A stretch of DNA of 64,000 nt from Neobittarella massiliensis (ex Bilen et al. 2018) (GCF_900289145.1 NZ_OKQO01000008.1:120937-184936); one strand, 5' to 3'; positions 1 through 8,592 are shown, counted from the first letter of the stretch. A program made the numbers and translations. The notes: a model not told the origin generated them from the sequence alone.

Positions 1-1497
1 ACCGACGTGGTCGAGCTCGATGCCGCCAGCAACAACGGCGTCGACAACATCCGCACCCTGCGCGAAGAGGCCTACTTTGTACCCACCCAGTGCAAAAAGC
101 GGGTGTACATCATCGACGAGGTGCACATGCTGTCCATCTCCGCCTTCAACGCCCTGCTCAAGATCATGGAGGAGCCGCCGGAGCACGTGGTGTTCATCCT
201 CGCCACCACCGAGATCCACAAGCTGCCGGTCACCATCCTCTCCCGCTGCCAGCGGTTCGACTTTAATCGCATCACCGCCCAGCAGATCGCCGACCGCCTG
301 CAGTATATCTCCCAAAAAGAAGGGGTCGCACTGCCGTCCGATGCCGCTATGCTGCTGGGCCGCCTGGCCGACGGCGGCATGCGCGACGGCGTCTCGCTGC
401 TGGATAAATGCATCTCCACCGGCGAAGAGATCACCCTGCAGCTGGTCAAAGACCTCTGCGGCGTGGCCGACAAGAGCCACGTGTTCGATCTGTACGACTG
501 TGTGCTCGCCGGCGACGTGTCCGGCGCCATCCATCTGCTCGACGATCTGGCCGCCCACTCGGCCGATATGGGTCGCCTGGCGCAGGAGATGCTCTCTCAC
601 AGCCGCGACCTGATGCTCTGCAAGGTGATGGCCGATTTCGATACCGTCACCGCCTGCGCCCCCGACGAGCGCGACCGCTATCTGCAGCAGGCAGCCGGTA
701 TCGCCCCCGAGCAGATGCTCAGCTTAGTACAGGCGGTGGCCGGTGGCTGCGAGCAGGTCGGCCGCGCGCAGGACCCGCGCATTGCCCTGGAAATGCTGCT
801 CATCTCTCTGTGTACGGCAGGGGGGCAGTTCGGCGGCCAACAGTCGGTCCCCGCCGTTTCGTCGCGCCCGGTCACTGCCGCGCAAAATACCGCCCCCGCC
901 GCCAGCCCGGCCCCTGCTGCTCCCGCGCAAAAATCGGTGTCATCGGCTCCGGCATCTACAGCGACTGCTCCGGCACCCACCGCACAGGCCGCCCCGTCGC
1001 CCGAGCCGGACGACTGGCAGGGCCTCATGAGCGCCGCCCCGCCCCCGTCCGAGGAGGAGATGGCTGCCCCGCCGGTTGCCGCCGCGCCCCCGGCCCGCCC
1101 GTCACCGGATGTAGAGGCCCCCACCCCTCCGGCTGCTGTCCCCGACAGTACGGCGGATGGGGCGCTCACCGCTTTCGAGCCCTGGTCCCAGGTGCTCGCT
1201 GCTCTGGGCGGCTGCAACAAGCTGGCCTACACGGCGCTGCAGGGCTCTCAGGCCTATCTGTCCGGCGATGCGCTGCTGCTCATCGACTCGAAAAACGAGC
1301 TGTTTTTAACACTGATGCGCTCCAGCACCCAGACCAAAAAAGATATCCGCCAGGCATTGGTCCAGGTGACCGGCCAAAACTACCGCCTGGGCCCCTACCG
1401 CAGCGAGTCCCGGCAGCAGCCCACGGGCAATCCCCAATTAGAAAAGTTTATCGAGCACACCCGCGCACAGGGAATACCAGTAGAGATCAAGGAGTAA
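1..1497 (+). CDS. dnaX: DNA polymerase III subunit gamma/tau, 3' part (5' end outside window)
   Basis: This is the clamp-loader ATPase subunit that loads the beta clamp and organises the replisome. The reading frame is open at base 1, so the N-terminus, including the Walker A loop, lies upstream. Visible are the Walker B region (IIDEVHML), sensor 1 (ILATTE) and the arginine-finger SRC motif (ILSRCQRFDF). The AAA+ lid and domain III follow, then a long Pro/Ala-rich linker (about residues 290-390) and a small C-terminal tau-like domain. I see no obvious slippery A-run for programmed frameshifting. ybaB follows after 7 nt and recR 6 nt beyond it, the classical dnaX-ybaB-recR operon. Confidence 0.97.
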   Translation, partial: TDVVELDAASNNGVDNIRTLREEAYFVPTQCKKRVYIIDEVHMLSISAFNALLKIMEEPPEHVVFILATTEIHKLPVTILSRCQRFDFNRITAQQIADRLQYISQKEGVALPSDAAMLLGRLADGGMRDGVSLLDKCISTGEEITLQLVKDLCGVADKSHVFDLYDCVLAGDVSGAIHLLDDLAAHSADMGRLAQEMLSHSRDLMLCKVMADFDTVTACAPDERDRYLQQAAGIAPEQMLSLVQAVAGGCEQVGRAQDPRIALEMLLISLCTAGGQFGGQQSVPAVSSRPVTAAQNTAPAASPAPAAPAQKSVSSAPASTATAPAPTAQAAPSPEPDDWQGLMSAAPPPSEEEMAAPPVAAAPPARPSPDVEAPTPPAAVPDSTADGALTAFEPWSQVLAALGGCNKLAYTALQGSQAYLSGDALLLIDSKNELFLTLMRSSTQTKKDIRQALVQVTGQNYRLGPYRSESRQQPTGNPQLEKFIEHTRAQGIPVEIKE

Positions 1498-1504
1498 AGA
1501 GATT

Positions 1505-1849
1505 ATGAAAGCCAGACTGCCTAAGGGCTACGGCCCCCAGAACATGAATCAGATGATGAAACAGGCTCAAAAGGTGCAGGAGGAGATGTCCCGTATCCAG
1601 CAGGAAGTCGAGGAGACCGAGTTTGAGGTCGCCACCGGCGGCGGCATGATCAGCCTGTCGATCAACGGCAAAAAAGAGATCACTAAACTCGAGATAGACC
1701 CTGAAGTGGTGGACCCCGACGACATCGAGATGCTGCAGGACCTGCTCATCGCCGCCTTTAACGAAGGGGTGCGCCGGGTCGAGGACGAGACCAATACCCG
1801 GGTGCAGGCAGTCACCGGCGGCATGAATTTGCCCGGCTTTAATCTGTAA
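1505..1849 (+). CDS. ybaB: YbaB/EbfC family nucleoid-associated protein
   Basis: This 114-aa protein belongs to the small dimeric DNA-binding family that sits between dnaX and recR in many bacteria. The N-terminus is Met/Gln rich and helical (NMNQMMKQAQKVQEEMSRIQ). The conserved core has GGGMISLSINGKKEITKLEI followed by DPEVVDPDDIEMLQDLL, which is characteristic of the family. The ribosome binding site AAGGAG overlaps the end of dnaX, and the ATG lies 7 nt after the dnaX stop, so expression is probably coupled. The family binds DNA with little sequence specificity; a direct role in repair with RecR is only suggested by conserved neighbourhood. Confidence 0.95.
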   Translation: MKARLPKGYGPQNMNQMMKQAQKVQEEMSRIQQEVEETEFEVATGGGMISLSINGKKEITKLEIDPEVVDPDDIEMLQDLLIAAFNEGVRRVEDETNTRVQAVTGGMNLPGFNL

Positions 1850-1855
1850 GCCCCC

Positions 1856-2455
1856 ATGTCCTACCACATCACCGCCCTGGACGAGCTGGTAGAGCAGTTT
1901 GAAAAGCTGCCCGGCATCGGCCACAAAACTGCCCAGCGGCTGGCCTTTTACGTGCTGGGCATGGACCTGACCGACGCCCAGCTCTTTGCCGATACGATGG
2001 TACGGGCCAAAAAGACCATCAAGCGCTGCCAGGTCTGCCAAAATCTCAGCGACAGCGATACCTGCGCCATCTGTGCCGACACGACCCGCGACAAATCCAC
2101 CATCTGCGTGGTGGAGGACCCGCGCGATGTGTTTGCCTTCGAGCGCACCAAAGAGTATTTTGGTTCCTACCACATCCTGGGGGGGCTGCTCTCGCCTATG
2201 GATGGCATCGGCCCCGAGCAGCTGTTTATCAAACAGCTGCTGGCCCGCCTGTCCAGCGGCCAAGTAAAAGAGGTCATTATGGCCACCCCGCCCACCGTGG
2301 AGGGGGAGGCAACCGCCATGTACATCTCGCGGCTGATCAAACCGCTGGGGGTCAAGGTGACCCGGCTGGCATACGGCATCCCCGTCGGGGGCACACTGGA
2401 ATATGCCGACGAGGTCACGCTGTACCGGGCCCTGGAGGGCCGCAACGAGCTGTAA
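1856..2455 (+). CDS. recR: Recombination mediator protein RecR
   Basis: RecR (199 aa) works with RecO/RecF to load RecA on gapped single-stranded DNA. The N-terminal helix-hairpin-helix (KLPGIGHKTAQRLAFYVL), a four-cysteine zinc finger (CQVC and CAIC, about residues 58-73) and the Toprim domain starting at ICVVEDPRDVFAFE are all present. Family length is about 198-200 aa, so the gene is complete. It is the last gene of the dnaX-ybaB-recR cluster; a 78-bp gap with no clear terminator separates it from smpB. Confidence 0.97.
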   Translation: MSYHITALDELVEQFEKLPGIGHKTAQRLAFYVLGMDLTDAQLFADTMVRAKKTIKRCQVCQNLSDSDTCAICADTTRDKSTICVVEDPRDVFAFERTKEYFGSYHILGGLLSPMDGIGPEQLFIKQLLARLSSGQVKEVIMATPPTVEGEATAMYISRLIKPLGVKVTRLAYGIPVGGTLEYADEVTLYRALEGRNEL

Positions 2456-2533
2456 AGTTGCTTCAAAAGCGCAAAAAAGGGGCGTTTTTACAGTTTGTTC
2501 ACAATTTAAACAACGCGAAAAGAGGTGACAGCG

Positions 2534-3001
2534 GTGGAGCAGAAAAAACAGCTGCGGACCATAGCACAGAACAAAAAAGCCCGGCACGACTACTTCGTCA
2601 TCGAGAGTATCGAGGCCGGTATATCACTGGCCGGGACCGAGGTGAAGAGCCTGCGGGCCGGCAACGTGAACCTGAAAGACAGTTGGTGCGATATCTACAA
2701 AGGCGAGGTCTTTTTGCGCGGCATGCACATAAGCCCCTACGAAAAGGGAAATATCTTTAACCGCGACCCGGTGCGCGAGCGCAAGCTGCTGCTGCACAAG
2801 CGCGAGATCTACCACCTTTTGGGCCAGATCAAACAGGAGGGCCTCACCCTCATCCCGCTGTCGCTCTACTTTAAGGGCCAGCACGTCAAGGTGCAGTTGG
2901 GGCTCTGTAAAGGCAAAAAACTCTACGACAAGCGGGCCGATATGGCAAATAAGGCCGCCAAACGCGATATCCAGCGCGCTTTAAAAGAGCGCAGCCGGTA
3001 G
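2534..3001 (+). CDS. smpB: SsrA-binding protein SmpB
   Basis: SmpB (155 aa from this start) binds tmRNA and brings it to stalled ribosomes. Typical family segments are [18 protein letters not shown] residues near the N-terminus, [18 protein letters not shown], and the basic C-terminal tail ([20 protein letters not shown]) that occupies the empty mRNA channel. A GTG at 2525 is also in frame, but the ribosome binding site AGAGGTG covers 2521-2527 and is correctly spaced (6 nt) for the GTG at 2534, so I chose 2534. The tmRNA gene follows directly, the usual smpB-ssrA pairing. Confidence 0.96.
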   Translation: MEQKKQLRTIAQNKKARHDYFVIESIEAGISLAGTEVKSLRAGNVNLKDSWCDIYKGEVFLRGMHISPYEKGNIFNRDPVRERKLLLHKREIYHLLGQIKQEGLTLIPLSLYFKGQHVKVQLGLCKGKKLYDKRADMANKAAKRDIQRALKERSR

Positions 3002-3037
3002 CGGAAAAATTGTATAGTGGCATTTTATCAGCCGCTG

Positions 3038-3046
3038 TGGTATACT
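3038..3046 (+). promoter_or_regulatory. Extended -10 promoter for ssrA
   Basis: TGGTATACT (extended -10 TGn plus TATACT) lies 52 bp before the mature tmRNA 5' end. Transcription would begin about 3053, leaving a short 5' leader that RNase P would remove. No convincing -35 box is seen, as is allowed for extended -10 promoters. Confidence 0.55.
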
Positions 3047-3097
3047 AATAAGTAAGTGGGCAGCTGGTGCCAAAAGCTGCCGCTGTACCGTCTTTAC

Positions 3098-3447
3098 GGG
3101 GGCGTATTTGGCGTTCGACGGGGACTGTGCAGTACGGGAAGCGAGTAGCGGCGCGGGACCGCTTCAACAATCCGCACCTTAAATTTAAACGCAGATTCTA
3201 ACGATTACTGCTTAGCGGCTTAAGCCGCTCATCCTCTGTCGGGGGACCACGACTGGCTGTAGGGTGTCACTTTAGTGGTGCACATGTATACGCGAGGGCT
3301 TCGTAGCGTATCAGGTATACGAAGATACTGGTTTTTTGAGCTTGGCCATCAGCGCCTGAAACCGGGAATGTAAATGACGGCCTGCACTCGGAGATGCCCG
3401 TATGAATCGGTTTTCGGACAGGGGTTCGACCCCCCTCGCCTCCACCA
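3098..3447 (+). ncRNA. ssrA: Transfer-messenger RNA (tmRNA)
   Basis: The 350-nt gene carries both conserved tmRNA ends: GGGGGCG...TTCGACGGGGAC at the 5' side and GGTTCGACCCC...CGCCTCCACCA at the 3' side, with an encoded CCA. The acceptor stem pairs 7 bp, including the G3-U pair that is the alanine identity element. The tag reading frame ends ...ADSNDYCLAA followed by TAA (codons 3191-3220, stop 3221-3223). With charged alanine it would give A-ADSNDYCLAA if GCA 3191 is the resume codon; the AAC just before it is an alternative. The Cys in place of the usual Ala at the fourth position from the end is unusual. Confidence 0.97.
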
Positions 3448-3451
3448 AAAA

Positions 3452-3487
3452 CACCGCATAGATAAGCCATCTATGCGGTGCTTTTTT
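3452..3487 (+). terminator. Intrinsic terminator of ssrA
   Basis: A 12-bp stem (CACCGCATAGAT with ATCTATGCGGTG, loop AAGCC) is followed directly by CTTTTTT, four bases after the tmRNA CCA end. Confidence 0.9.
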
Positions 3488-3626
3488 ATGTGCCCACAAC
3501 TTTTGTCGGCACAACCCTTCATTTTGCCCGTGTACATGGCCAAACACCTCTCGGTGCGGATACTTATAGAAAGGATCAAACAGGCTTTTGACGGTCAAAA
3601 GCCGCATGCTAAGAGGAGGAGCTAAA

Positions 3627-4172
3627 ATGTACGGGTACACAGAGGACAAGCAGGACAAAAAGGAACAGCAGATACAGGATTTTATTTACGAACACAATTT
3701 ATCTTCCCTGAGCGAAAAAGATGCCGCTACTGCGCAGGAGATCATCAAAAACCTATCGGGTATCGGCACCTTAGGTCACTTGAACTCTCTTTTGTCGGGA
3801 AAATTTGAAGATGTGGCTAAAATCGCTTACCTACGGGCTATATCAGAACAAAACTGGATCATCATCAATCAACTGAATCGCCTTAACAAAAAACTACTGA
3901 AAGCCTTTGACCTGGAAGAGGAGGAGACCCCCGTTTTTGTAAAGCCGGTCACGGTCATAGCCAAAGGTGGGGACTTTACCGATACAACGCTCCTCATCGG
4001 CAAAAATCTAGAGCCGGGCAACTATACCAGCACTGGCAGCGGCCAAGTCACTTTATATGGTGTAGCCGGTACGGCGCTCTCCAAATCCAATTTATCTGCT
4101 GCTCCGGTGAGCATGGCGCTGCGCGCCGAGCAAAAGATTGAGTGTATCGGGCACATGACTCTTCAAAAATAG
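3627..4172 (+). CDS. Hypothetical protein in AT-richer patch downstream of tmRNA
   Basis: This 181-aa protein is not recognised. The start ATG 3627 has a strong ribosome binding site AGGAGGA 7-13 nt upstream; an earlier in-frame ATG at 3588 has none. The N-terminal half is charged and helical (DKQDKKEQQIQDFIYEHN; EKDAATAQEIIKNLSGIGTL), the middle contains a short acidic stretch (LEEEETPV), and the C-terminal third is rich in Gly, Thr and Ser and probably beta-stranded (GNYTSTGSGQVTLYGVAGTA). There is no signal peptide or membrane helix. Base composition is visibly more AT-rich than the flanking genes, which together with the position behind tmRNA suggests acquired DNA, although no integrase or duplicated tmRNA end is present. 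Confidence 0.7.
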   Translation: MYGYTEDKQDKKEQQIQDFIYEHNLSSLSEKDAATAQEIIKNLSGIGTLGHLNSLLSGKFEDVAKIAYLRAISEQNWIIINQLNRLNKKLLKAFDLEEEETPVFVKPVTVIAKGGDFTDTTLLIGKNLEPGNYTSTGSGQVTLYGVAGTALSKSNLSAAPVSMALRAEQKIECIGHMTLQK

Positions 4173-4551
4173 CGCGCCCAGAAGTACACGAGTCTCCCCT
4201 TAGATCGTTTAGTTGGAGCAGATCAAATAGCTGATGATCTGTACAGATATGGTTGTTCCCACAAAGCTGCGGGAAAGCTCTTTTACATAGAATACATCGA
4301 AGGATAAAGGAACTATTATACAGTTTTCGACAGACTGTGACAATCGCCAACAGAAATTGTAAAATATTGGTAATAATGAGGGTAGTCACAGGCATCTGTC
4401 TGCTGTAAAATAAAGATGCGTTTTATGAGTGTATCGTCACCTGATATAGAAAGTTCAAAAAATACAGCTTTATACATGTACAGCACCCAACTATTAAAAA
4501 CAACAGACAACAGCACTCAAACGGCAATCTATGTATACCAAGGAGGACACC
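4173..4551. other. Non-coding AT-rich stretch
   Basis: About 380 bp without a supportable gene. It is clearly more AT-rich than the average of the window, contains scattered stop codons in all frames, and shows no convincing promoter or terminator. It separates the two unrecognised genes downstream of ssrA. Confidence 0.5.
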
Positions 4552-4746
4552 GTGCGAGGAATCGAACTGAAAGACTATAAGCACCGGCCGGCAGAGGACC
4601 TGGTGAGCGCTATGGAGCGCGCGCTGGGCCAGCCTTTAGATGATAAAATGCAGCAGGTCTTTTTAAACTGCGCCCAGGCGCTGCTCGGCGCATACCATCA
4701 GGGCGTGCGCGACGGCCAAGAGCAGAGCCGTACCCAAAATTGTTGA
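4552..4746 (+). CDS. Small hypothetical protein
   Basis: This 64-aa protein is not recognised. An ATG at 4531 is in frame, but the ribosome binding site AAGGAGGA (4540-4547) lies inside that longer version and points to the GTG at 4552, so the shorter protein is preferred. The sequence is hydrophilic and helical (RPAEDLVSAMERALGQPLDDKMQQVF), ends with LLGAYHQGVRDGQEQSR and has no membrane helix. It is monocistronic and followed at once by a GC-rich hairpin. Confidence 0.6.
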   Translation: MRGIELKDYKHRPAEDLVSAMERALGQPLDDKMQQVFLNCAQALLGAYHQGVRDGQEQSRTQNC

Positions 4747-4760
4747 TCGACGGCGTCATC

Positions 4761-4800
4761 GTGGCCGGGGTAGGTACTGCTTGCCCCGGCCACACTTTAT
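4761..4800 (+). terminator. Probable intrinsic terminator
   Basis: TGGCCGGGG (4762-4770) pairs with CCCCGGCCA (4784-4792), followed by CACTTTAT. The T tract is short, so termination may be weak. Confidence 0.55.
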
Positions 4801-4885
4801 GTCACGACGGCAAAACGGCACTTTTCCCTTACAACCCGGCAATCGGGCAAAAATGCCCCGTATTTACACTTTAGTAACAACTTTG

Positions 4886-4915
4886 TTGACACGCCTATGC
4901 CCCTTATTTTATCAT
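4886..4915 (+). promoter_or_regulatory. Promoter upstream of gluQ
   Basis: A perfect TTGACA (4886-4891) is followed after 18 bp by TATCAT (4910-4915), a good housekeeping sigma promoter about 95 bp before the gluQ start. Confidence 0.6.
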
Positions 4916-5010
4916 AAATAGAGTGTGTTGGCCGGCGCTCGGGCCATGACCGCACCCAAAAATGTTGTGCATACATGCTGATAATTGCTTACTGGAAGGG
5001 GAGATGTGCC

Positions 5011-5961
5011 ATGTCGAGTACCGTAGTGGGCCGCTTTGCCCCCACCCCCAGCGGCAGGCTCCACCTGGGCAACCTGTTTTGCTCACTGCTGGCGTGGCTC
5101 TCGGCCAAAAGTCAAAATGGGCGGGTGTTGCTGCGCATAGAGGATCTCGATACCCAGCGCACCAGCGAGCACTACACCCGTCAGCTGCAGCGCGATCTGC
5201 ATTTCTTGGGGCTCGACTGGGATGAGGGCGGCGACTTGGGTGGCCCCAATGGCCCCTACTGGCAGTCACAGCGCAGCAGTTACTACCGGCAGTGTCTCGA
5301 TACATTGTCATCTATGGAGCTTACCTATCCCTGCTTTTGCAGCCGCGCCCAGCTGCATGCCGCGCAGGCCCCCCACCTGGACGATGGGCAGGTACTATAC
5401 CCCGGCACCTGCCGGGACCTTACGCCTCAGCAGATCGCGCAGCGTACGCAGCAGCGTCTACCGGCAGTGCGGCTGCAGGTGCCAGATTGCACGATCTCAT
5501 TTACCGATGGCCATTACGGAAAGGTCCATCAGCACCTACCCACCCAGTGCGGCGACTTTATCCTGCGCCGGTCTGACGGGGTATTCGCCTATCAGCTGGC
5601 AGTGGCTGCCGACGATGGCGCCATGGGGGTGACCGAGGTGGTGCGGGGGCGAGACCTGCTCTCGTCCACACCGCGCCAGCTGTGGCTGCTAAAACTGCTG
5701 GGCTTTCCCGCGCCCCGTTACGCCCACACGCCGCTACTGCTGGCCCCGGATGGGCGGCGGCTGTCAAAACGCGACGGCGACGTGAGCTTGTCCGCCCTGC
5801 AAAAAAAGGGCTATACGGCAGCTGATATCATAGGCCGGCTGGCTTGGCTGGCCGGGCTACAACCAAGGCCTCAGCCGGTTCTGCCCGCGCAGCTGGCAAA
5901 AGATTTCAGCTGGGACAAGGTGCCGCACGAAGACATCCTGCTGCCGCCCGACCTATTTTAG
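5011..5961 (+). CDS. gluQ: Glutamyl-Q tRNA(Asp) synthetase
   Basis: GluQ-RS (316 aa) is a truncated GluRS paralog that attaches glutamate to queuosine in tRNA(Asp) rather than to the tRNA 3' end. The class I signature FAPTPSGRLHLGNL (HIGH-like) lies at the N-terminus, a SKRDGD (KMSKS-like) motif about residue 250, and zinc-ligand candidates CFC and YPGTCR around residues 100-130. There is no anticodon-binding domain, which separates it from full GluRS (about 480 aa). ATG 5011 is chosen because GGAAGGGGAG sits just upstream; an in-frame ATG at 4975 lacks a ribosome binding site. A TTGACA promoter lies upstream. Confidence 0.92.
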   Translation: MSSTVVGRFAPTPSGRLHLGNLFCSLLAWLSAKSQNGRVLLRIEDLDTQRTSEHYTRQLQRDLHFLGLDWDEGGDLGGPNGPYWQSQRSSYYRQCLDTLSSMELTYPCFCSRAQLHAAQAPHLDDGQVLYPGTCRDLTPQQIAQRTQQRLPAVRLQVPDCTISFTDGHYGKVHQHLPTQCGDFILRRSDGVFAYQLAVAADDGAMGVTEVVRGRDLLSSTPRQLWLLKLLGFPAPRYAHTPLLLAPDGRRLSKRDGDVSLSALQKKGYTAADIIGRLAWLAGLQPRPQPVLPAQLAKDFSWDKVPHEDILLPPDLF

Positions 5962-6108
5962 CGCCGACGCCACAGCTGCCAAAATACAGCTAAAATAGTC
6001 GGTAGCCGATTATCCATCCGGACAGTATGTACCAGCACATGCCCTATAGGATCGGTAGTGCCTTTTAACCGCATCATATCTAGGAGTCAGAGCCAAAAGG
6101 GGAGAAAT

Positions 6109-7413
6109 ATGAGCATGACCTGCCCAACAGAGCTATATGATAAATTGTCCGCCGGCGCATATGACCGGCAGTTGGCCGCACTGTACGGCCCGCAAAAGAG
6201 CAGCGCGGCACACAAACGAAGTCGTGCCCGTGCCCGGCAGGTGGTAAATGGATTTTTACGGCTGTGGCCCCAGTTGGCTGGTGTTCCTGCTGCTCTTTTT
6301 AGCTCGCCTGGCCGCACCGAGCTGGGCGGCAATCACACCGACCACCAGGGTGGGCGGGTACTGTGCGCCAGCGTCGATATGGATATGCTGGCCTGTGCGG
6401 CCCCCAACGGCACGAATACAGTAGAGCTGTACGCCGAGGGGTACGGTCTTTTTTCGGTCGACCTGTCTGATCTGTCTCCACGCCGGGAAGAGCTGGGTAC
6501 GCCCGCTGCTCTGGTGCGTGGAATGGCAGCCGGATTTGTCCAGGGTGGCCACCCCGTACAGGGGTATTGTGCCTACGTTACCTCCAACGTCCCAGCGGGT
6601 TCAGGTCTCTCTTCCTCGGCGGCTTTAGAGGTCCTGCTGGGCGTGATACAAAACCACTTGTTCTGCAATGATATTTTGTCTAATACCCGTTTGGCGGTGC
6701 TGGGCCAGGCGGCAGAAAATCGCTATTTTGGCAAGCCCTGCGGGTTGATGGACCAGATGGGCTGTGCGGTGGGCGGTACCATAGCTATCGATCTTGGTGA
6801 CCCAGAGCTGCCGCGCATCCGGCAGATAGATTTTGATTACACAGCCAGCGGCTACCAGCTGTATATCATCGATACCGACTCGGATCACCGCGACCTGACC
6901 GATGCCTACGCCGCCATCCCCGCAGAGATGGGGCAGGTGGCAGCCTTTTTTGGCCAGCAGGTATTGAGCCGGGTGGAGAGAGATGTATTCTGGCAGTCTA
7001 TCCCCATTCTGCGGGCAAAAGTGGGCGACCGGGCGGTGCTGCGGGCCATACACTTTTTTGAGGAGAACGCCCGCGTGTGCCAACAGACGGCGGCACTGTC
7101 CGCTGGTGACTTTGAGGTGTTTTTAAAGCTGTGCCGGCAGTCCGGTCGCTCCTCGGCTATGTATTTGCAAAACAGTACCGTCCCGGTCGCCCCGCGGCAT
7201 CAGGCAGTGATGCTGGCGCAGGCAGTGGTGCAAACGCTGCTCGGTGATCGAGGCGCCGTGCGGGTACATGGCGGCGGGTTTGCCGGCACGGTGCAGGCCT
7301 TTGTACCTATTGATATAGAAGATACTTTCACCCGCACCGTTCAGTCGGTATTCGGCTCGCACAGCTGCCGTCTGCTGCATATCCGCTCGCAGGGCGGTTG
7401 TGTGGTGGTATGA
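6109..7413 (+). CDS. galK: Galactokinase (GHMP kinase)
   Basis: The 434-aa protein carries the galactokinase signature (SPGRTELGGNHTDHQGG, about residues 65-81), the GHMP ATP-binding motif (VPAGSGLSSSAALEVL, about 162-177) and the C-terminal GHMP motif (GGGFAGTVQAFV). It should phosphorylate galactose or a close sugar at C1 in the cytoplasm. ATG 6109 follows AAAAGGGGAG; an earlier ATG-like start at 6058 has no ribosome binding site. No galT or galE is adjacent, so the Leloir pathway must be completed elsewhere; another sugar as substrate cannot be excluded. Confidence 0.87.
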   Translation: MSMTCPTELYDKLSAGAYDRQLAALYGPQKSSAAHKRSRARARQVVNGFLRLWPQLAGVPAALFSSPGRTELGGNHTDHQGGRVLCASVDMDMLACAAPNGTNTVELYAEGYGLFSVDLSDLSPRREELGTPAALVRGMAAGFVQGGHPVQGYCAYVTSNVPAGSGLSSSAALEVLLGVIQNHLFCNDILSNTRLAVLGQAAENRYFGKPCGLMDQMGCAVGGTIAIDLGDPELPRIRQIDFDYTASGYQLYIIDTDSDHRDLTDAYAAIPAEMGQVAAFFGQQVLSRVERDVFWQSIPILRAKVGDRAVLRAIHFFEENARVCQQTAALSAGDFEVFLKLCRQSGRSSAMYLQNSTVPVAPRHQAVMLAQAVVQTLLGDRGAVRVHGGGFAGTVQAFVPIDIEDTFTRTVQSVFGSHSCRLLHIRSQGGCVVV

Positions 7414-7521
7414 TCGGTTGATGAGAATGTGGCCCTAAATGAGTGGCTGTATTGCCGCCCGCCCGCTGTAGTGTCGATAAGATGGGGATACAAAAAGATG
7501 TGTAGAAGGAGGACTGCAAGC

Positions 7522-7866
7522 ATGAACAAGGTAAAGATCACTGTACTCAAAACCACATTAGATGGTGAATTGGCCGCCCAGTACGGGGTACCGGGGCTCT
7601 CGGCTTGTCCCATGCTAAAAGCTGGCCAGGTGTTTTACGCCGACTACGCCAAACCAGACGGCCTGTGCGACGAGGCGTGGAAGGCGATCTATCAGTACGT
7701 TTTTGCTCTGGCTCACGGTGCTGGAGAAACGCTGTTTTATTACGGCGACTGGATCAAAGAGCCCGGGGTGGCCATCTGCAGCTGCAACGATGGGCTGCGC
7801 CCGGTCATCTTCAAACTGGAAGCCACCGCTCTGCCGGCGCAGATGACCTACCAGCCGGTGCGGTAA
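7522..7866 (+). CDS. TIGR04076 family protein
   Basis: This 114-aa protein matches, from memory, the TIGR04076 family of small conserved proteins of unknown function: KVKITVLKTTLDGELAAQYG at the N-terminus, a CPML segment with GQVF about residue 40, then LCDEAWKAIYQYVFALAHG and the C-terminal CSCNDGLRPVIFKLEA. It has several cysteines and no membrane segments. The start ATG follows AAGGAGG with 7-nt spacing. A strong bidirectional hairpin follows the gene. Confidence 0.75.
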   Translation: MNKVKITVLKTTLDGELAAQYGVPGLSACPMLKAGQVFYADYAKPDGLCDEAWKAIYQYVFALAHGAGETLFYYGDWIKEPGVAICSCNDGLRPVIFKLEATALPAQMTYQPVR

Positions 7867-7936
7867 TTATATTTTGGGAAAGCTGGCAAAACAGTGCGGC
7901 AAATGCCGCCGGTGCGCCGGAGCTGCCAAAATAAAA

Positions 7937-7971
7937 AGCCGGGCCTGTCTGTTATGCAGACAGGCCCGGCT
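7937..7971. terminator. Bidirectional intrinsic terminator between convergent genes
   Basis: Perfect 15-bp stem AGCCGGGCCTGTCTG (7937-7951) with CAGACAGGCCCGGCT (7957-7971) between the TIGR04076 gene and the convergent ArsR gene. An A-run on the left gives a T-run for the minus strand. Confidence 0.85.
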
Positions 7972-7981
7972 ATGATCTTCA

Positions 7982-8332
7982 TCATTCACTGGTGTGGTCG
8001 AGCCCCATGTTGAGGATCTGACACACGTGGTCGTCGTCCAGCGAGTAGAAGATGTTTTTTCCCTCCCGCCGGCTGCGCACCAATTTGGCGCTCTTGAGGA
8101 TCTTTAGCTGGTGCGACACCGCCGATTTGGTCATGTTCAGCAGCACCGCCAAGTCGCACACGCACATCTCGCTGATCTCCAGCGCCCACAGCAGGCGTAT
8201 GCGGGTGCCGTCGCCCATCACCTTAAAAAAGTCCGACAGACCGGTCAGCTTTTCCGCAGCGGGCATGTGCGGTGCCACGCGCTGTATCGTATCGGGGAAG
8301 ATGGCCACACAGTCGGTCTCTCGTGCTTTCAT
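7982..8332 (-). CDS. ArsR/SmtB family metal-responsive repressor
   Basis: This 116-aa winged-helix protein has FFKVMGDGTRIRLLWALEISEMCVCDLAVLLNMTKSAVSHQLKILK layout, the ArsR fold with the ELCVCDL-type Cys-x-Cys of the alpha-3N metal site (MCVCDL) and the HTH MTKSAVSHQLKIL. CadC/ZiaR-like sensors of Cd/Zn/Pb have this arrangement. ATG 8332 follows AAAAAAGGAG; a longer frame to 8425 would run over the promoter. No metal exporter is adjacent, though a CDF transporter lies at 41167-42354. Confidence 0.88.
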   Translation of the reverse strand: MKARETDCVAIFPDTIQRVAPHMPAAEKLTGLSDFFKVMGDGTRIRLLWALEISEMCVCDLAVLLNMTKSAVSHQLKILKSAKLVRSRREGKNIFYSLDDDHVCQILNMGLDHTSE

Positions 8333-8395
8333 GGGGGCAGCTCCTTTTTTGTCGCGGGCCGCAGGTACGGTCCCGGCCCAAGTCGTGTATCCTAT

Positions 8396-8425
8396 ATTGT
8401 AGTAGCAGCGGGCGGCAGTTGTCAA
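8396..8425 (-). promoter_or_regulatory. Promoter of the ArsR gene
   Basis: On the minus strand TTGACA (8425-8420), 18-bp spacer, TACAAT (8401-8396), then about 64 bp to the start codon: a near-consensus promoter. The repressor probably binds around it, but I see no perfect palindrome. Confidence 0.7.
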
Positions 8426-8592
8426 GTGCCCGGGGCAACTGAACCGTGCGTGCGGCCCGCAGTGTGGCGCATATCGGCACGCATGCGCTGCCTTGATGTC
8501 ACGGCAGGGGAGAGACTTTCTCGGCGAGTAGCTATTGTCGGCAGCTTTTGGTGCGCTCTGGCCAAATATTTACAGTGCAACCCCCTGATCCG

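Noticed and set aside
3421..4800. Search for an att duplication of the tmRNA 3' end
   Set aside because: No second copy of the TTCGA...CTCCACCA end found in the downstream segment and no integrase gene.
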